Positions 50,781 through 60,388 are shown, numbered from the stretch's first letter. The stretch: DNA of 64,000 bases from DAIODI01 sp046349255 (GCA_046349255.1 JAXMCR010000004.1:558001-622000); one strand, 5' to 3'. Notes: generated by a model from the letters alone, not told the origin. Program-made: numbers and translations.

Positions 50781-51665
50781 GGGTAGGGCGCCCGCATCCT
50801 CGGCGGCGCGCACGATGATCCCGGCGACGAGGTCCGGCGCCTCCTCGTGCAGCAGGTGGCCGACCGACGGCAGCGTCATCACGTCGGCGTCCTTCACGAG
50901 CTGGGCCGCGTGCGTCGCCTGTTCCGGCGGGATCATGTGATCGCGCTCGCCGGCCACCAGAAGAAGCTTCGTGCGCAGCTTCGGCAGGTCACGCTCGAGG
51001 CCGGGCAGGTCCCAGTTCGCCATCATGCCGAACGCGGCCGACACGTGCTGGGGGCTTCTCGCGAGCGTCGCGTAGCAGGTGCGCGCGTCCGCCCCGACGG
51101 TCGAGCCGGTACCCTGCAGGAGCCGGTCGATGACCGATTCGTCCGCCGCGCGCGACGCGAAGATCCAGGGCATGAACCAGTTGAACGACATCAGCTTCGC
51201 CATCGGCGCGAAGAGATGTCCGGCAACGCCCCGCAGCGCGAGCAGCGCGCCGTTGAGACTGACGATGAGTTTCGGCTGCACGAGGCCGTCGAGCGTGGCG
51301 CGGATCGCGATCGCGGCGCCGGCAGAGTGACCAAGGACCACCGGCGGGCTCTCGCCCAGCGCCTGAAGCAGGGCAGCGACGGCCTTCGCCATCCCGGCGG
51401 TCGAGAGCGTGTCCGGGCCTCCGTCGTGGGAGAAGGCGTGCCCCGGAAGGTCCGGCATGATGACCCGGAACCGCTGTGCGAGGCGAGGCGCGAGTTGAGC
51501 GAACGAATGGGTCGACGCGCCGGTCCCGTGCAGGAGAACGAGCGACGGCCCGTCGCCCATCGTCTGCACATGCCAGCGGAAGCCGGCCGCGTCCACGAAC
51601 CGGCTTGCCTCGCGATGCGGCCAGGCCCGGCCCTCGCGCTCGAAGTCGAGGCGGGGCCGCATCAT
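50757..51665 (-). CDS. bchO: BchO, alpha/beta-hydrolase linked to Mg chelatase
   Basis: A 302-residue alpha/beta-hydrolase, starting MMRPRLDFEREGRAWPHREA. It has LVLLHGTGASTHSFAQLAPR and the nucleophile elbow LGHSAGAAIAIR. BchO is always found after bchID and is thought to assist Mg-chelation, but its substrate is unproven. The ATG at 51665 overlaps the bchD stop (ATGATG); the next ATG three bases on is equally possible. Confidence 0.92.
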   Translation of the reverse strand: MMRPRLDFEREGRAWPHREASRFVDAAGFRWHVQTMGDGPSLVLLHGTGASTHSFAQLAPRLAQRFRVIMPDLPGHAFSHDGGPDTLSTAGMAKAVAALLQALGESPPVVLGHSAGAAIAIRATLDGLVQPKLIVSLNGALLALRGVAGHLFAPMAKLMSFNWFMPWIFASRAADESVIDRLLQGTGSTVGADARTCYATLARSPQHVSAAFGMMANWDLPGLERDLPKLRTKLLLVAGERDHMIPPEQATHAAQLVKDADVMTLPSVGHLLHEEAPDLVAGIIVRAAEDAGALPKSEEPGR

Positions 51666-53428
51666 CGCCCGCCCGCGATCTGCTGCACCGCCCGCGACAG
51701 GCGCTGTGCATCCGCGTGGGGGAGGGCGACGTAGCGGGCGCCCATCTCGGCCGCGAGCTTTTCGGCGTTGGCGCTCTTGCGTTGCGCCGTGTCGACGACG
51801 ATCGCGGTGAGCGCTTCGCTCCGCACGAGGCGTCCCATCGCGAGGGCGTCGGTCTCCGCCGCCTGTCGACCCTGTTCGCCCGACAGTGCGACGTTGCCGC
51901 GCCCATCGGTGAGAATCACGATGGTAGGCGCTCGCCCGCGCGCGAGCTCGGCGCGGGCGACCACCGTCGCGGCGGCGATGCCGGCGGCGAGCGGCGTTGC
52001 CCCGCCGCCGGGCAGCCCCTCGAGGCTGCGCTTGGCGCGGGCGAGCGAGCGCGTCGGCGGCAGCAGCACTTCGGCGCCTGCGCCGCGAAACGCAACGAGC
52101 GCCACCTGGTCGCGGCGCACGTAGCATTCGGCCAGCAGCAACTCGACCGCGCCCTTCGCTTCGCCGAGCCGGTTCAGCGCCTGCGACCCCGAGGCGTCGA
52201 CCGCGAAGATCGTCGTGGTGCCCGAACGTTGCCGGAAGCGCACGATGCGATAATCGTCCTCGCGCACCTCGATCCGCGAAGGCTTCGATGCGCTCCGCCG
52301 CAGCGGCTGCCAGGGCGCTGCGGCCCGCAGCGTCGCCACGAGATCGAGTTTCGCGCCACGTCCCAGCGTGCCGCGTCGCGAACCGATCGGCCGGCCCCGG
52401 CTCGTCGCCTTGAGCCGCGCACCGGAGCGGCCCGACGAACGCGACCGGACCGCGCCCCCTGCGGCAAGCTCCGCAAGAAGATCGGGCGGGAGCGTCGCGA
52501 GCGCGGCCTCGAGCACCACGTCCTCCAGCGGCCGATCGGGCAGCGGCTGATCGTCGGCGCGGTCGCCGTCGTCCTTCTCCTGCTCGGGCGGCGGTGGCTC
52601 TTCGGGCGGCTGCTCTGCCTCCTCCGGCGGCGCCATCGGCACACGCGTGGCGCGCGGCGCCAGCACGAGTCGACCGGCGGCGACGATGTCGTCTTCCTCC
52701 ACCGCGTCGCGACCGTCGAACGCGGCATGCGCGCGCGCCACGGCGACCGCGAGCGGGCCCGCCCGCAGCGACAGGACACCCAGCGTCACGGCGGCCGTGC
52801 AGAGCGCCTGGACCGCGTCGTCCGAGATCTCGACGTCGGGGAGCAGGTCGCGCGCCTTGATGACGCGCGCTGCCGTGGCGCGCTTCGTCAGCGTACTGTC
52901 CGGCTCCGCTTGCGCGTCGAGGTCGAGGTGGATCGCCAGCATCTGCGACAGCGCCTGCGGCATGCGCTCGTCGGTCGCGCTGCCTTCGTCGAGCGCGATC
53001 ACGCCAAAGCGGCACGGGGCGGACTCGCGCGCACCGTGCCGTTCGATCTCGATCGTGCGCTCGGCGAGCGCCGAGGCGATCACGGCGGCGGCCTGCGGGT
53101 CGAGCCGTTCGGCCATCGCGATGGTGACGAAGCCGCCGTCGGCAGAGGCGAGCAGCCCGCGCTCGATCACGGGCTTACCCGATTTCAGCGTGCGGGTGAG
53201 GTCGAGGCCGCCCACCAGCCGTTCGAGGCTCACCTGCGGCGGCACCTTCCGGACGGGCGCGCGCGGCGAGAGCTTTCGCACGAGTTCGAGGAACGCCGGC
53301 ACGCGCGGTCCATGCGAGGTGGTGAGGTGGATGCCGCCGAGGCGCAACGGATCGACGGCGAGAAGGCATGCCGCCAGAACGGCGTCGCGCGGCAGCGCCG
53401 CGGCGGCAGCGATCGCCGCCGTGCTCAT
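51662..53428 (-). CDS. bchD: Magnesium chelatase subunit BchD
   Basis: A 588-residue subunit. It has an AAA+-like N-terminal half without a good P-loop, a Pro/Glu-rich linker near residues 275-305 (PPEEAEQPPEEPPPPEQEK) and a C-terminal von Willebrand A domain with the metal-site motif AVDASGSQALNRLGEAKG. It forms the chelatase motor with BchI and docks on BchH. It overlaps bchI and bchO. Confidence 0.94.
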   Translation of the reverse strand: MSTAAIAAAAALPRDAVLAACLLAVDPLRLGGIHLTTSHGPRVPAFLELVRKLSPRAPVRKVPPQVSLERLVGGLDLTRTLKSGKPVIERGLLASADGGFVTIAMAERLDPQAAAVIASALAERTIEIERHGARESAPCRFGVIALDEGSATDERMPQALSQMLAIHLDLDAQAEPDSTLTKRATAARVIKARDLLPDVEISDDAVQALCTAAVTLGVLSLRAGPLAVAVARAHAAFDGRDAVEEDDIVAAGRLVLAPRATRVPMAPPEEAEQPPEEPPPPEQEKDDGDRADDQPLPDRPLEDVVLEAALATLPPDLLAELAAGGAVRSRSSGRSGARLKATSRGRPIGSRRGTLGRGAKLDLVATLRAAAPWQPLRRSASKPSRIEVREDDYRIVRFRQRSGTTTIFAVDASGSQALNRLGEAKGAVELLLAECYVRRDQVALVAFRGAGAEVLLPPTRSLARAKRSLEGLPGGGATPLAAGIAAATVVARAELARGRAPTIVILTDGRGNVALSGEQGRQAAETDALAMGRLVRSEALTAIVVDTAQRKSANAEKLAAEMGARYVALPHADAQRLSRAVQQIAGGR

Positions 53429-54447
53429 CCGTAAAGATCCGCGAGCGCGCGTTCGATGCGCACCGTCGATCCCGTATCGTCGAGCGGATTCCTGCGCAGG
53501 CGATGACGCAGCGCCGACGGTGCGATGGCCTTCAGGTGGTCGAGGGTCGCGGCGGCTTTGCCCTGCAGGGCGGCAAGGGCGCGGGCGGCGCGGATCAGCG
53601 TGAGCTGGCCGCGCATGCCGTCGGTCTTGAGCGCGATGCAGAGGGCTGCGGCCTGCTCGAGCACGCTCGCCGGCACGTCGACATCCGGCAGTTTCGTGCG
53701 GGCACGGACGATCTGTCGGCGCACCTTGCCGTCGGCGGCGGCCCACGCCTCAACGAACGCGTCGCGGTCACGCTCGTATGCGTCGCGCCGCTTCGTCACC
53801 TCGACCCAAGTCGCGACATCGCCCGGCGTGCGCACCTCGAGCGACATCCCGAAGCGGTCGAGGAGCTGCGGGCGAAGCTCGCCTTCCTCGGGATTTCCGG
53901 AGCCGACGAGCACGAAGCGGGCAGGATGGCGGACGCTCAGGCCCTCGCGTTCGACGACGTTCTCGCCGGAGGCGGCGACGTCGAGGAGGAGGTCCACGAG
54001 GTGGTCCTCGAGCAGGTTCACCTCGTCGATGTAGAGGAAGCCGCGGTTGGCGCGCGCGAGGAGTCCGGGCTCGAACTTCTTCTCGCCGCGGGTCAAGGCG
54101 CTCTCGAGATCGAGCGATCCGACCACCCGGTCCTCGGTTGCGCCGAGCGGCAGATCGACCACCGGGATCGGGATCGAATGCGCCTTCAAGGGTCCGGATT
54201 TCGCGGCCTTCTTGCAATCGTTGCAAGCGTGTTTCAGGTCGTCCGGATCGCAGTTGTAACGGCAGTTGTCCGCCGCCTTCATCTTCGGCAGCAATTGTGC
54301 GAGTGCGCGCACCGCTGTCGACTTGCCGGTGCCCCGGTCGCCGAACACCAGCACGCCGCCGATCGAGGGATCGACGGCGGCGATCAGGAGGGCCAGCTTC
54401 ATGTCGTCCTGGCCGACGATGGCAGAGAAAGGAAAAGCGGCTGACAT
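53425..54447 (-). CDS. bchI: Magnesium chelatase ATPase BchI
   Basis: A 340-residue AAA+ ATPase that powers Mg insertion by BchH. Walker A is VFGDRGTGKSTAVRALA. Walker B is GFLYIDEVNLLEDHLVDLLL, and the arginine finger region is LLDRFGMSLEVRTP. Four cysteines at CRYNCDPDD and ACNDC could form a redox-sensitive site, as in other BchI. The start is the family-typical MSAAFPFSAIVGQDD. PpsR-like dyads overlap and precede it. Confidence 0.95.
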   Translation of the reverse strand: MSAAFPFSAIVGQDDMKLALLIAAVDPSIGGVLVFGDRGTGKSTAVRALAQLLPKMKAADNCRYNCDPDDLKHACNDCKKAAKSGPLKAHSIPIPVVDLPLGATEDRVVGSLDLESALTRGEKKFEPGLLARANRGFLYIDEVNLLEDHLVDLLLDVAASGENVVEREGLSVRHPARFVLVGSGNPEEGELRPQLLDRFGMSLEVRTPGDVATWVEVTKRRDAYERDRDAFVEAWAAADGKVRRQIVRARTKLPDVDVPASVLEQAAALCIALKTDGMRGQLTLIRAARALAALQGKAAATLDHLKAIAPSALRHRLRRNPLDDTGSTVRIERALADLYG

Positions 54448-54485
54448 GCGTTCTTGACAGTTTGTGACGTCAAGACTCTAGCACG
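54442..54485 (-). promoter_or_regulatory. Weak paired PpsR-like sites at the bchI start
   Basis: TGACATGCGTTCTTGACA (54442-54459) has one base off TGT-N12-ACA, and CGT-N12-ACG (54468-54485) has two. They are 8 bases apart, giving the same TTGAC-N10-GTCAA junction seen before bchC. The first overlaps the bchI start codon, which is unusual for an operator. Confidence 0.35.
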
Positions 54486-54516
54486 GCCGCGCGCGGAACC
54501 GGAATAGGCCGAACGG

Positions 54517-54996
54517 TCAGGACGAGGCGCCCATCCGGCCGCGGGCCCGGTCGCGCGGCGCGTCGATCAGCCGGTGTTCGAAGGCGCGGGCGAGGCCGAA
54601 GCGCGGCATGTTGCGGTAGATTGCCTCGTGGCGCCCCGGTTCGACCACGTAGGTCTCGTGCCACACGCCCACGGCCGGATTGTCGCCCACGGCGGCGTTG
54701 AACGCCTTCTGCGCCGGGAAATGCTCGTGGTTCCTCGCCCAGGCATAGGCTTCGAGCGCCTCGAACGAGCGCCAGTACTGGACGACCGAGAAGCCGGTGC
54801 GGAAAAGCATGAGCTCGTGCGAGAGGAGCCCCAGTTCCCGCGCCTTCGTCAGTTCCCGGAGCATTCTCGGCATCGCGCGGAACGCGGGCCACCAGAGGTC
54901 CACCCGCCAGGGCCGGTTGATCCGCATGCCGATCAGGAACACGACGAACGGACCTTCGGCAACTGCGGTGTAACGGCCGGGAAAGACGGGTGCCAT
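54517..54996 (-). CDS. DUF4188 family protein
   Basis: A 159-residue protein, starting MAPVFPGRYTAVAEGPFVVF. LIGMRINRPWRVDLWWPAFR, VVQYWRSFEALEAYAWARNH and GVWHETYVVEPGRHEAIYRN are typical of DUF4188 (ferredoxin-like fold, often annotated as monooxygenase). Activity is unproven. It lies 70 bases before bchI, at the right edge of the photosynthesis genes, and is not a usual member of such clusters. It is not CrtA, though both share a related fold. Confidence 0.8.
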   Translation of the reverse strand: MAPVFPGRYTAVAEGPFVVFLIGMRINRPWRVDLWWPAFRAMPRMLRELTKARELGLLSHELMLFRTGFSVVQYWRSFEALEAYAWARNHEHFPAQKAFNAAVGDNPAVGVWHETYVVEPGRHEAIYRNMPRFGLARAFEHRLIDAPRDRARGRMGASS

Positions 54997-55121
54997 CGAA
55001 TGTAACGTCTCCGTGCTGTCGTGCGTATTTCCGGTAGCCTACGCTGCCGCTTCAAGGCACGATACGCTCATCTGCATCGGCCGGCCTTGCGTAGGACGAG
55101 ATAACGACACGGGAGACCACC

Positions 55122-55637
55122 ATGACCACGACCGAACGGGCCGTCCTCGCCGGAGGCTGCTTCTGGGGCATGCAGGACCTGATCCGCAGGATGCCGGGCG
55201 TCATCAAGACGCGCGTCGGCTATACCGGCGGCGAAAACGCCAACGCGACCTATCGCAACCATCCGGGACACGCGGAGGCGATCGAGATCGTGTTCGATCC
55301 GGCCCGCATCAGCTTCCGCGACCTGCTCGAGTTCTTCTTCCAGATCCACGACCCGACGACGCCGAACCGGCAGGGCAACGACATCGGCTCGTCCTACCGC
55401 TCGGAGATCTTCTACACGTCCGACGCGCAGAAGGCGGAAGCCCTGCGCACCATCGCCGACGTCGACGCCTCGGGGCTCTGGCCGGGCAAGGTCGTGACGA
55501 AGGTGTCGCCGGCGCGCGAGTTCTGGGAGGCCGAGCCCGAGCACCAGGACTACCTGGTGCGCTACCCGCACGGGTATACCTGCCACTTCCCGCGGCCGAA
55601 CTGGAAGCTGCCGCGCCGGCAGAACTCCGCCGCCTGA
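55122..55637 (+). CDS. msrA: Peptide methionine sulfoxide reductase MsrA
   Basis: A 171-residue enzyme that reduces methionine S-sulfoxide in proteins. The catalytic motif [17 protein letters not shown] is near the N terminus. [20 protein letters not shown] and [20 protein letters not shown] are family-typical. A second Cys near the end (GYTCHFP) may resolve the disulfide. It stands alone between DUF4188 (divergent) and ligD (convergent). Confidence 0.93.
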   Translation: MTTTERAVLAGGCFWGMQDLIRRMPGVIKTRVGYTGGENANATYRNHPGHAEAIEIVFDPARISFRDLLEFFFQIHDPTTPNRQGNDIGSSYRSEIFYTSDAQKAEALRTIADVDASGLWPGKVVTKVSPAREFWEAEPEHQDYLVRYPHGYTCHFPRPNWKLPRRQNSAA

Positions 55638-55654
55638 CGTCCGCTTAGGCCGAA

Positions 55655-55687
55655 GCCGGCGCCGCCCGCCTTGCGCGCGGCGCCGGC
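55655..55687. terminator. GC-rich hairpin between msrA and ligD
   Basis: GCCGGCGCCGC (55655-55665) pairs with GCGGCGCCGGC (55677-55687) over an 11-base loop. No T run follows, so termination is only probable. It lies between convergent genes. Confidence 0.35.
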
Positions 55688-55790
55688 CGGTGCGGCGCTG
55701 CGCAGGCTGCCCTGGCCCGGAGCTTAGGGCAGGGGGAAGATTCTCCGTGTGCGGAAGATCACAACGCCTGACGGTTTAGCCGTGGCACGC

Positions 55791-58352
55791 TTACCGCCCG
55801 ATCTTCTTCAGCACCTCGAGCGCGCCTTTCGGGACGGATTGCGTGACCTTCTCGAACGTCTTGCCCCACGGGTCCTTGCGGCCGACGGCGTTGCGCAGGG
55901 TAAAGGTCGAGGCCGCGTCGAGCGTGTCGAGTTCCTTCCAGGTGATCGGCATCGCGACCGTCGGCTCGGCGCGGGCGCGCAGCGACCAGGGCGCGATCGC
56001 GGTGGCGGTGCGGCGGTTGCGGATGTAGTCGATGAAGATGCGCCCCTTGCGCGCCGCCTTCGAGGCGACCGCCAGGTATTTTGACGGTTCGGCCGCAGCG
56101 AGGCCGCGCGCCATCCCTTCGGCGAAGTCGCCGACTTCCGTCCAGTCCTGCGTGCGGTCGAGCGGCACGATCACGTGCACGCCCTTGCCGCCCGAGACGA
56201 GCGGCACGCTCTTCATGCCCGCCGCGGCCAGAAGGTCGCGCAGAAGAAACGCCGCGGTCCGCACCTCGTCGAAGCTCACCGCCTCGTCGGGATCGAGGTC
56301 GAAGACGATGCGCTCCACCTTGTCGATGTCGGGAAACTTCGCGCCCCAGCCGTGGATCTCGACGACGCCGAACTGCGCCGCCGTGACGAGGCCGTCGACG
56401 GACTCGATCACCATGACGCTGTCGCCGCCGACCGGGTCCGGCACGCTCGCGATCCCCTTCTCCATACCGGGCAGGGCGTGCCGCTGGAAGAAGCGTTCGC
56501 CGCCAAGACCCTCCGGCGCGCGCACGAAGCTGACGGGCCGATCCTTCAGGTACGGCAGCATGCGGTCGGCAACGGCGATGTACCAGGCGGCGACCTCCGC
56601 CTTGGTGACGCCGGCCTCCGGATAGACGACGCGCTCGGGATGCGAGATGCGCTTCATCAGCGCCGGCGGCCCGTCGAGCGGCGCTGTCTCTGCTGCAGCG
56701 GAGGCGCGTTTTGCAGGCGCAGCCTTGCGGGCGGCGATCGTCTTCGCGGGCTTCACGGGCGTGTCCTTCGTGCGGTCTTCGCGGAAACCGAGGAACCGTG
56801 GATGGCGCAGGGCGCCCTGCGCGGTTCGCTCCGTGTACGCCACTTCGCAGCGCAGTTTCGGTTCGACCCACACCGCCTGCCGCGGCGGCTTCTCCGGGAA
56901 CACGAGGCCGGCCGGCGGCGACTTGCGCACGAGCGGCTTCAGCTTCGCCATCGTCTCGCGCAGGGTCTTGTCCGTGTACCCCGTGCCGACGTTGCCGGCG
57001 TAGGCGAGGCCGTCCTTCGTCTCGAACGCGACGCAGAGCGAGGCGAAGGGCCGCTTCTCCGACGGCATGTAGCCGACCACCACGACGTCGTCGCGCGTAT
57101 CGCCCTTGATCTTCCACCAGTCGCGCCCGCGCCCGGACCGCCACGGGCTGTCGATGCGCTTCGACACGATGCCTTCGGCGCCGCCCTCGAGCGCGTGCCG
57201 GAACACGTCCGGCCCGTTGCCTTCGATCCATGACGCGATGCGGATGCGCTGGCCGTCGGCATGCTCGAGAACCTCCGCCAGCCGCGCCTTGCGTTCGAGG
57301 ATCGGCAGGTCCGTGATCGACCGACCGTCGAGCGCGAGGAGATCGAAGGCGACGTAGGTGATCTCCGGCCCGCCGGTGTCGAGCAGGTCGACGAGGCGGG
57401 AGAAGCGCGAGACGCCGGTCTCGTCGAACACCACCATCTCGCCGTCGATCAGGCACGGCGGCAGGTTCAGCGCGGCGAGCGCCGGCGCGACACGGCCGAA
57501 CCGGTGCGTCCAGTCGAGCCCCTCGCGGCTGTAGAGTTTTACTGCGGAGCCCGCGACCGCCGCCTGGACGCGGTAGCCGTCGTACTTCACCTCGTGCAGC
57601 CACTGATCGCCGTCGGGCGCTTCCTCGTGCGGTTCGCACAGCATGGGCTTCTGGAACGGGGGCAGGCGGCGCGCGTCGCCGGTCTTCGGTTTCGTCTGCG
57701 GCATGGCCGGCGCGGCGGGCGGTGCGTGTTTCTGCGGCGGATCTTCCGAGGGCGGATCGCCTTCCGGCGCGCCGCGCTCGATCTGCCCCTTGGTGCGCCC
57801 GGTCTTGGCGCTCTTCACGTAGCGCTCGCCGAGATCGGCCCCAACGCCGCCCTCGGCATACTCGTCGCGCTCCTTGATCAGGAGCCAGTTCTCGCGCTTG
57901 CCCTCGGGCTTCAGCCGCACCAGCACGTAGCGCCCCACCATGCGCTTGCCGTGCAGCACCATCTTGAGCTCGCCCTTCTCGAGCGCAGCCATCGGATCGG
58001 GCTGCGCGGGCTCCCAGGATCCTTCGTCCCACACCATCACGGTGCCGCCGCCGTACTCGCCCTTCGGGATCGTGCCCTCGAACGAGGCGTAGTCGATCGG
58101 GTGATCCTCCGTGCGCACGGCGAGACGGCGCACCTTCGGGTCGAGCGAGGGGCTCTTCGTGACGGCCCAGCTCTTCAGCACGCCGTCGAGCTCGATGCGG
58201 AAGTCGTAGTGCTCGCGCGTCGCCCAGTGGTGCTGCACGACGAAGCGGCGGCCCTCGACGTCGGCGGCGCGCGCCTCGGGGGGCGGCTCGCGGGTTTTGG
58301 TGAAGTCGCGCTTCTGGCGGTAGGGCTCGAGCGAGGAACGGCGCTTCACCAC
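55791..58352 (-). CDS. ligD: DNA ligase D (LigD)
   Basis: An 853-residue three-domain enzyme of bacterial non-homologous end joining. Residues about 15-165 are the phosphoesterase domain (HHWATREHYDFRIELDGVLK). About 230-530 are the ATP-dependent ligase, with the nucleotidyl lysine in EVKYDGYR (Lys256). About 555-850 are the primase-like polymerase (ERIVFDLDPDEAVSFDEVRT). A Pro/Ala/Lys-rich linker separates the last two domains. ku lies 24 bases upstream in the same direction. Confidence 0.93.
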   Translation of the reverse strand: MVKRRSSLEPYRQKRDFTKTREPPPEARAADVEGRRFVVQHHWATREHYDFRIELDGVLKSWAVTKSPSLDPKVRRLAVRTEDHPIDYASFEGTIPKGEYGGGTVMVWDEGSWEPAQPDPMAALEKGELKMVLHGKRMVGRYVLVRLKPEGKRENWLLIKERDEYAEGGVGADLGERYVKSAKTGRTKGQIERGAPEGDPPSEDPPQKHAPPAAPAMPQTKPKTGDARRLPPFQKPMLCEPHEEAPDGDQWLHEVKYDGYRVQAAVAGSAVKLYSREGLDWTHRFGRVAPALAALNLPPCLIDGEMVVFDETGVSRFSRLVDLLDTGGPEITYVAFDLLALDGRSITDLPILERKARLAEVLEHADGQRIRIASWIEGNGPDVFRHALEGGAEGIVSKRIDSPWRSGRGRDWWKIKGDTRDDVVVVGYMPSEKRPFASLCVAFETKDGLAYAGNVGTGYTDKTLRETMAKLKPLVRKSPPAGLVFPEKPPRQAVWVEPKLRCEVAYTERTAQGALRHPRFLGFREDRTKDTPVKPAKTIAARKAAPAKRASAAAETAPLDGPPALMKRISHPERVVYPEAGVTKAEVAAWYIAVADRMLPYLKDRPVSFVRAPEGLGGERFFQRHALPGMEKGIASVPDPVGGDSVMVIESVDGLVTAAQFGVVEIHGWGAKFPDIDKVERIVFDLDPDEAVSFDEVRTAAFLLRDLLAAAGMKSVPLVSGGKGVHVIVPLDRTQDWTEVGDFAEGMARGLAAAEPSKYLAVASKAARKGRIFIDYIRNRRTATAIAPWSLRARAEPTVAMPITWKELDTLDAASTFTLRNAVGRKDPWGKTFEKVTQSVPKGALEVLKKIGR

Positions 58353-58376
58353 GTCGGCACGCCCGTTCTCCCCCCG

Positions 58377-59273
58377 TTACGCCTTGCTGCGCCGGCGCGT
58401 TCCGCCGCTGGCCGTCTTGCGGGCCGGCTCCTTGCGGGCGGGCTGCTCTTCCTCGGCGTCCTTCGCCCGACCCCGGCTCGCGCCGCGACCGCCGCTCGTC
58501 TGCACCGAGCGCTTGAGCGCCTCCATGAGGTCGATGACCTTGCCTTCCGGGCGCTCTTCCGGCGGCGCGGAGATCGTGTGGCCCTTGGCCTTCTCCTCGA
58601 CGAGCTCGCGCACGGCGTCGGCGTAATGGTCCTTGAACGCCTCCGGGTGGAACGGCGCGGACTTCTTCTCGATCAGCTGTGTCGCGAGTTCAACCATCTC
58701 GTGGTCGAGCCGGCGCTCGGGAATCGAGCCGAAGAAGTTTTCGGCCGGGCGGACCTCGTTGGCGTAGCGCATGCCGCCCATCACGAGGCCGTTCTCGAGC
58801 GGGCTGACCGCCACGAGATGCTCGCGGCCGTACATAGTGATCTGGCCGAGGCCTGCCTTGCCGGCCTTCTTCAGCGCCTCGAGGATGACAAGGTAGCCTT
58901 CCGCAGCCACCTCGTCGGCGGGCGTGATGTAGTAGGCGCGCTCGAAGTAGCGCAGGTCGATGTCGTTGACGTCCACGAACTGGACGAGGTCGAGCGTCTT
59001 CTTGCTCTTCAGCCGGACGTTCTCGAGCTCCTCCGGCTCCATGATGACGTAGACGTCCTTGTCGACCTCGTAGCCCTTGACGATGTCCTCGTTGCGCACC
59101 GCGCCGAGGCCGGGCACGACCTTCTCGTACCGGATGCGCTTGCCGGACGGCTTGTGGATCTGGTTGAAGCGGACTTCCGCGCCGCTGTCGATGGCGCTGT
59201 AGACCTCGATCGCGATCGAGACGAGCGACAGGCGGAGGAAGCCTCTCCAGTAGACGTGTCCGGGCCTGGCCAT
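58377..59273 (-). CDS. ku: Ku protein for non-homologous end joining
   Basis: A 298-residue homodimeric Ku that binds broken DNA ends and recruits LigD. The start MARPGHVYWRGFLRLSLVSI (ATG at 59273) is the usual one; a longer reading adds 18 residues without a ribosome site. The core contains VRFNQIHKPSGKRIRYEKVV and RRLDHEMVELATQLIEKKSA. The C-terminal 45 residues are basic and Gly/Arg/Lys-rich. It forms an operon with ligD. Confidence 0.93.
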   Translation of the reverse strand: MARPGHVYWRGFLRLSLVSIAIEVYSAIDSGAEVRFNQIHKPSGKRIRYEKVVPGLGAVRNEDIVKGYEVDKDVYVIMEPEELENVRLKSKKTLDLVQFVDVNDIDLRYFERAYYITPADEVAAEGYLVILEALKKAGKAGLGQITMYGREHLVAVSPLENGLVMGGMRYANEVRPAENFFGSIPERRLDHEMVELATQLIEKKSAPFHPEAFKDHYADAVRELVEEKAKGHTISAPPEERPEGKVIDLMEALKRSVQTSGGRGASRGRAKDAEEEQPARKEPARKTASGGTRRRSKA

Positions 59274-59422
59274 GCTCTCACACTTACTCCACGCTACGCC
59301 GATGACGGCGATCACCCTGCCACTCAAACGTTAAGGCGGCAAGACGAAGCGATCGTCAGGACACGGAGCAGACGCCCGGAAATGCCGGCGGACGGCTGTT
59401 TGTTCCGTCCGAGCAGCGTTCT

Positions 59423-59474
59423 TCCGAGTCCGGACGGTACAAGATTGATCGGGGATCGTCCGAGTCCGGACGGT
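59423..59474. repeat. Direct 16-bp repeat upstream of ku
   Basis: TCCGAGTCCGGACGGT occurs at 59423-59438 and again at 59459-59474, 36 bases apart. Each copy contains the palindrome GTCCGGAC. It lies between the 3' end of the HD-domain gene and the ku start, so it may be a regulator site or a small intergenic repeat. Confidence 0.5.
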
Positions 59475-59488
59475 CCAGGCTCAGGATT

Positions 59489-60388
59489 TCAGCGGGGTGG
59501 CGCGCTGTCGCGCAGGTCGGCGGTCCCGGTCTTGCCCTCGGGCACGGTCGGGCCGTGCCAGGAGGCCCGCCCGGCGCGGGACACGTTGCTTTCGAGGTGG
59601 GCAAGCCAGCCGCGGCCGGAGTCCGTCACCTCGAGGTAGCGCTCGGCGATGCGGATGTGCGGGTGGGCCGCGCGCCAGAAGAACTCCGGGTAGCTCTCGA
59701 TCACGTCGGCGGGCGAGTGGTAGCCGAGATGGGCCGCGATGCCGGTCTCGTAGAACTCCCAGTAGAGCGCGTTCGCCTTGCGCAGGTAGTTCGGATCGCC
59801 GAGCTGGCCCACGAGATCGGCGGCGCGCACCAGCAGACCTTCGAGCGGCTGGTTGTCGGTCGTCTCGGTCGATGCGACGGGAAAGCGGGTGAACTCGATC
59901 GCCGCCGCGATACGGTCGGGATCGAGGTCGAACAGCTTGCGCTGGCCGAGGCGTTCGCGCACGAACATCTTGCTGCGGTCGACGTGGTAGGGCGCAAGCG
60001 CTGCATCGGAAGCGCCGCGCGGCAGGCTCACCCGGTCGCCCGAGGCGTTGATCACGAACTCCGTCGCGCTATCGCCGGCGAGCGCGCCGCGCACGAAGCC
60101 CACGTCGTGCGTCACGCAGGCGAGGAGGAAGTGCGCCCAGTCGTTCGCCGACACCGGCTCGAGCAGGATCCGGCCACGGAGGATGTCGCGGCCGGCGAGC
60201 GTCACCAGCATGGTGTGCTCGAGGTTGTGGTAGAGCGCGTTCGATCGGCCGATCATCTCCAGTACCAGGCGCGCAACCGTGCCGAGCGCGTGGCCGAGTT
60301 CCTCCTCCTTGTGGCCGAAGATCGACAGGAAGTCCTCGCGCAGCGCGCGGCCCAAGCCTTCGCCCGCCAATGCGGCCACCGTCAACAT
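59489..60388 (-). CDS. HD-domain metal-dependent phosphohydrolase
   Basis: A 299-residue protein. HNLEHTMLV and CVTHDVGFVRG give the His and His-Asp metal ligands of the HD superfamily, whose members hydrolyse nucleotides or cyclic nucleotides. FTRFPVASTETTDNQPLEGL and LVRAADLVGQLGDPNYLRKA continue the fold. No sensory or GYP motif is seen, so the substrate is unknown. It is transcribed toward ku and ligD but separated from them by the repeat region. Confidence 0.75.
   Translation of the reverse strand: MLTVAALAGEGLGRALREDFLSIFGHKEEELGHALGTVARLVLEMIGRSNALYHNLEHTMLVTLAGRDILRGRILLEPVSANDWAHFLLACVTHDVGFVRGALAGDSATEFVINASGDRVSLPRGASDAALAPYHVDRSKMFVRERLGQRKLFDLDPDRIAAAIEFTRFPVASTETTDNQPLEGLLVRAADLVGQLGDPNYLRKANALYWEFYETGIAAHLGYHSPADVIESYPEFFWRAAHPHIRIAERYLEVTDSGRGWLAHLESNVSRAGRASWHGPTVPEGKTGTADLRDSAPPR

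Noticed and set aside
54517..54996. Considered as crtA (spheroidene monooxygenase)
   Set aside because: It is too short, and its conserved stretches fit DUF4188 instead.
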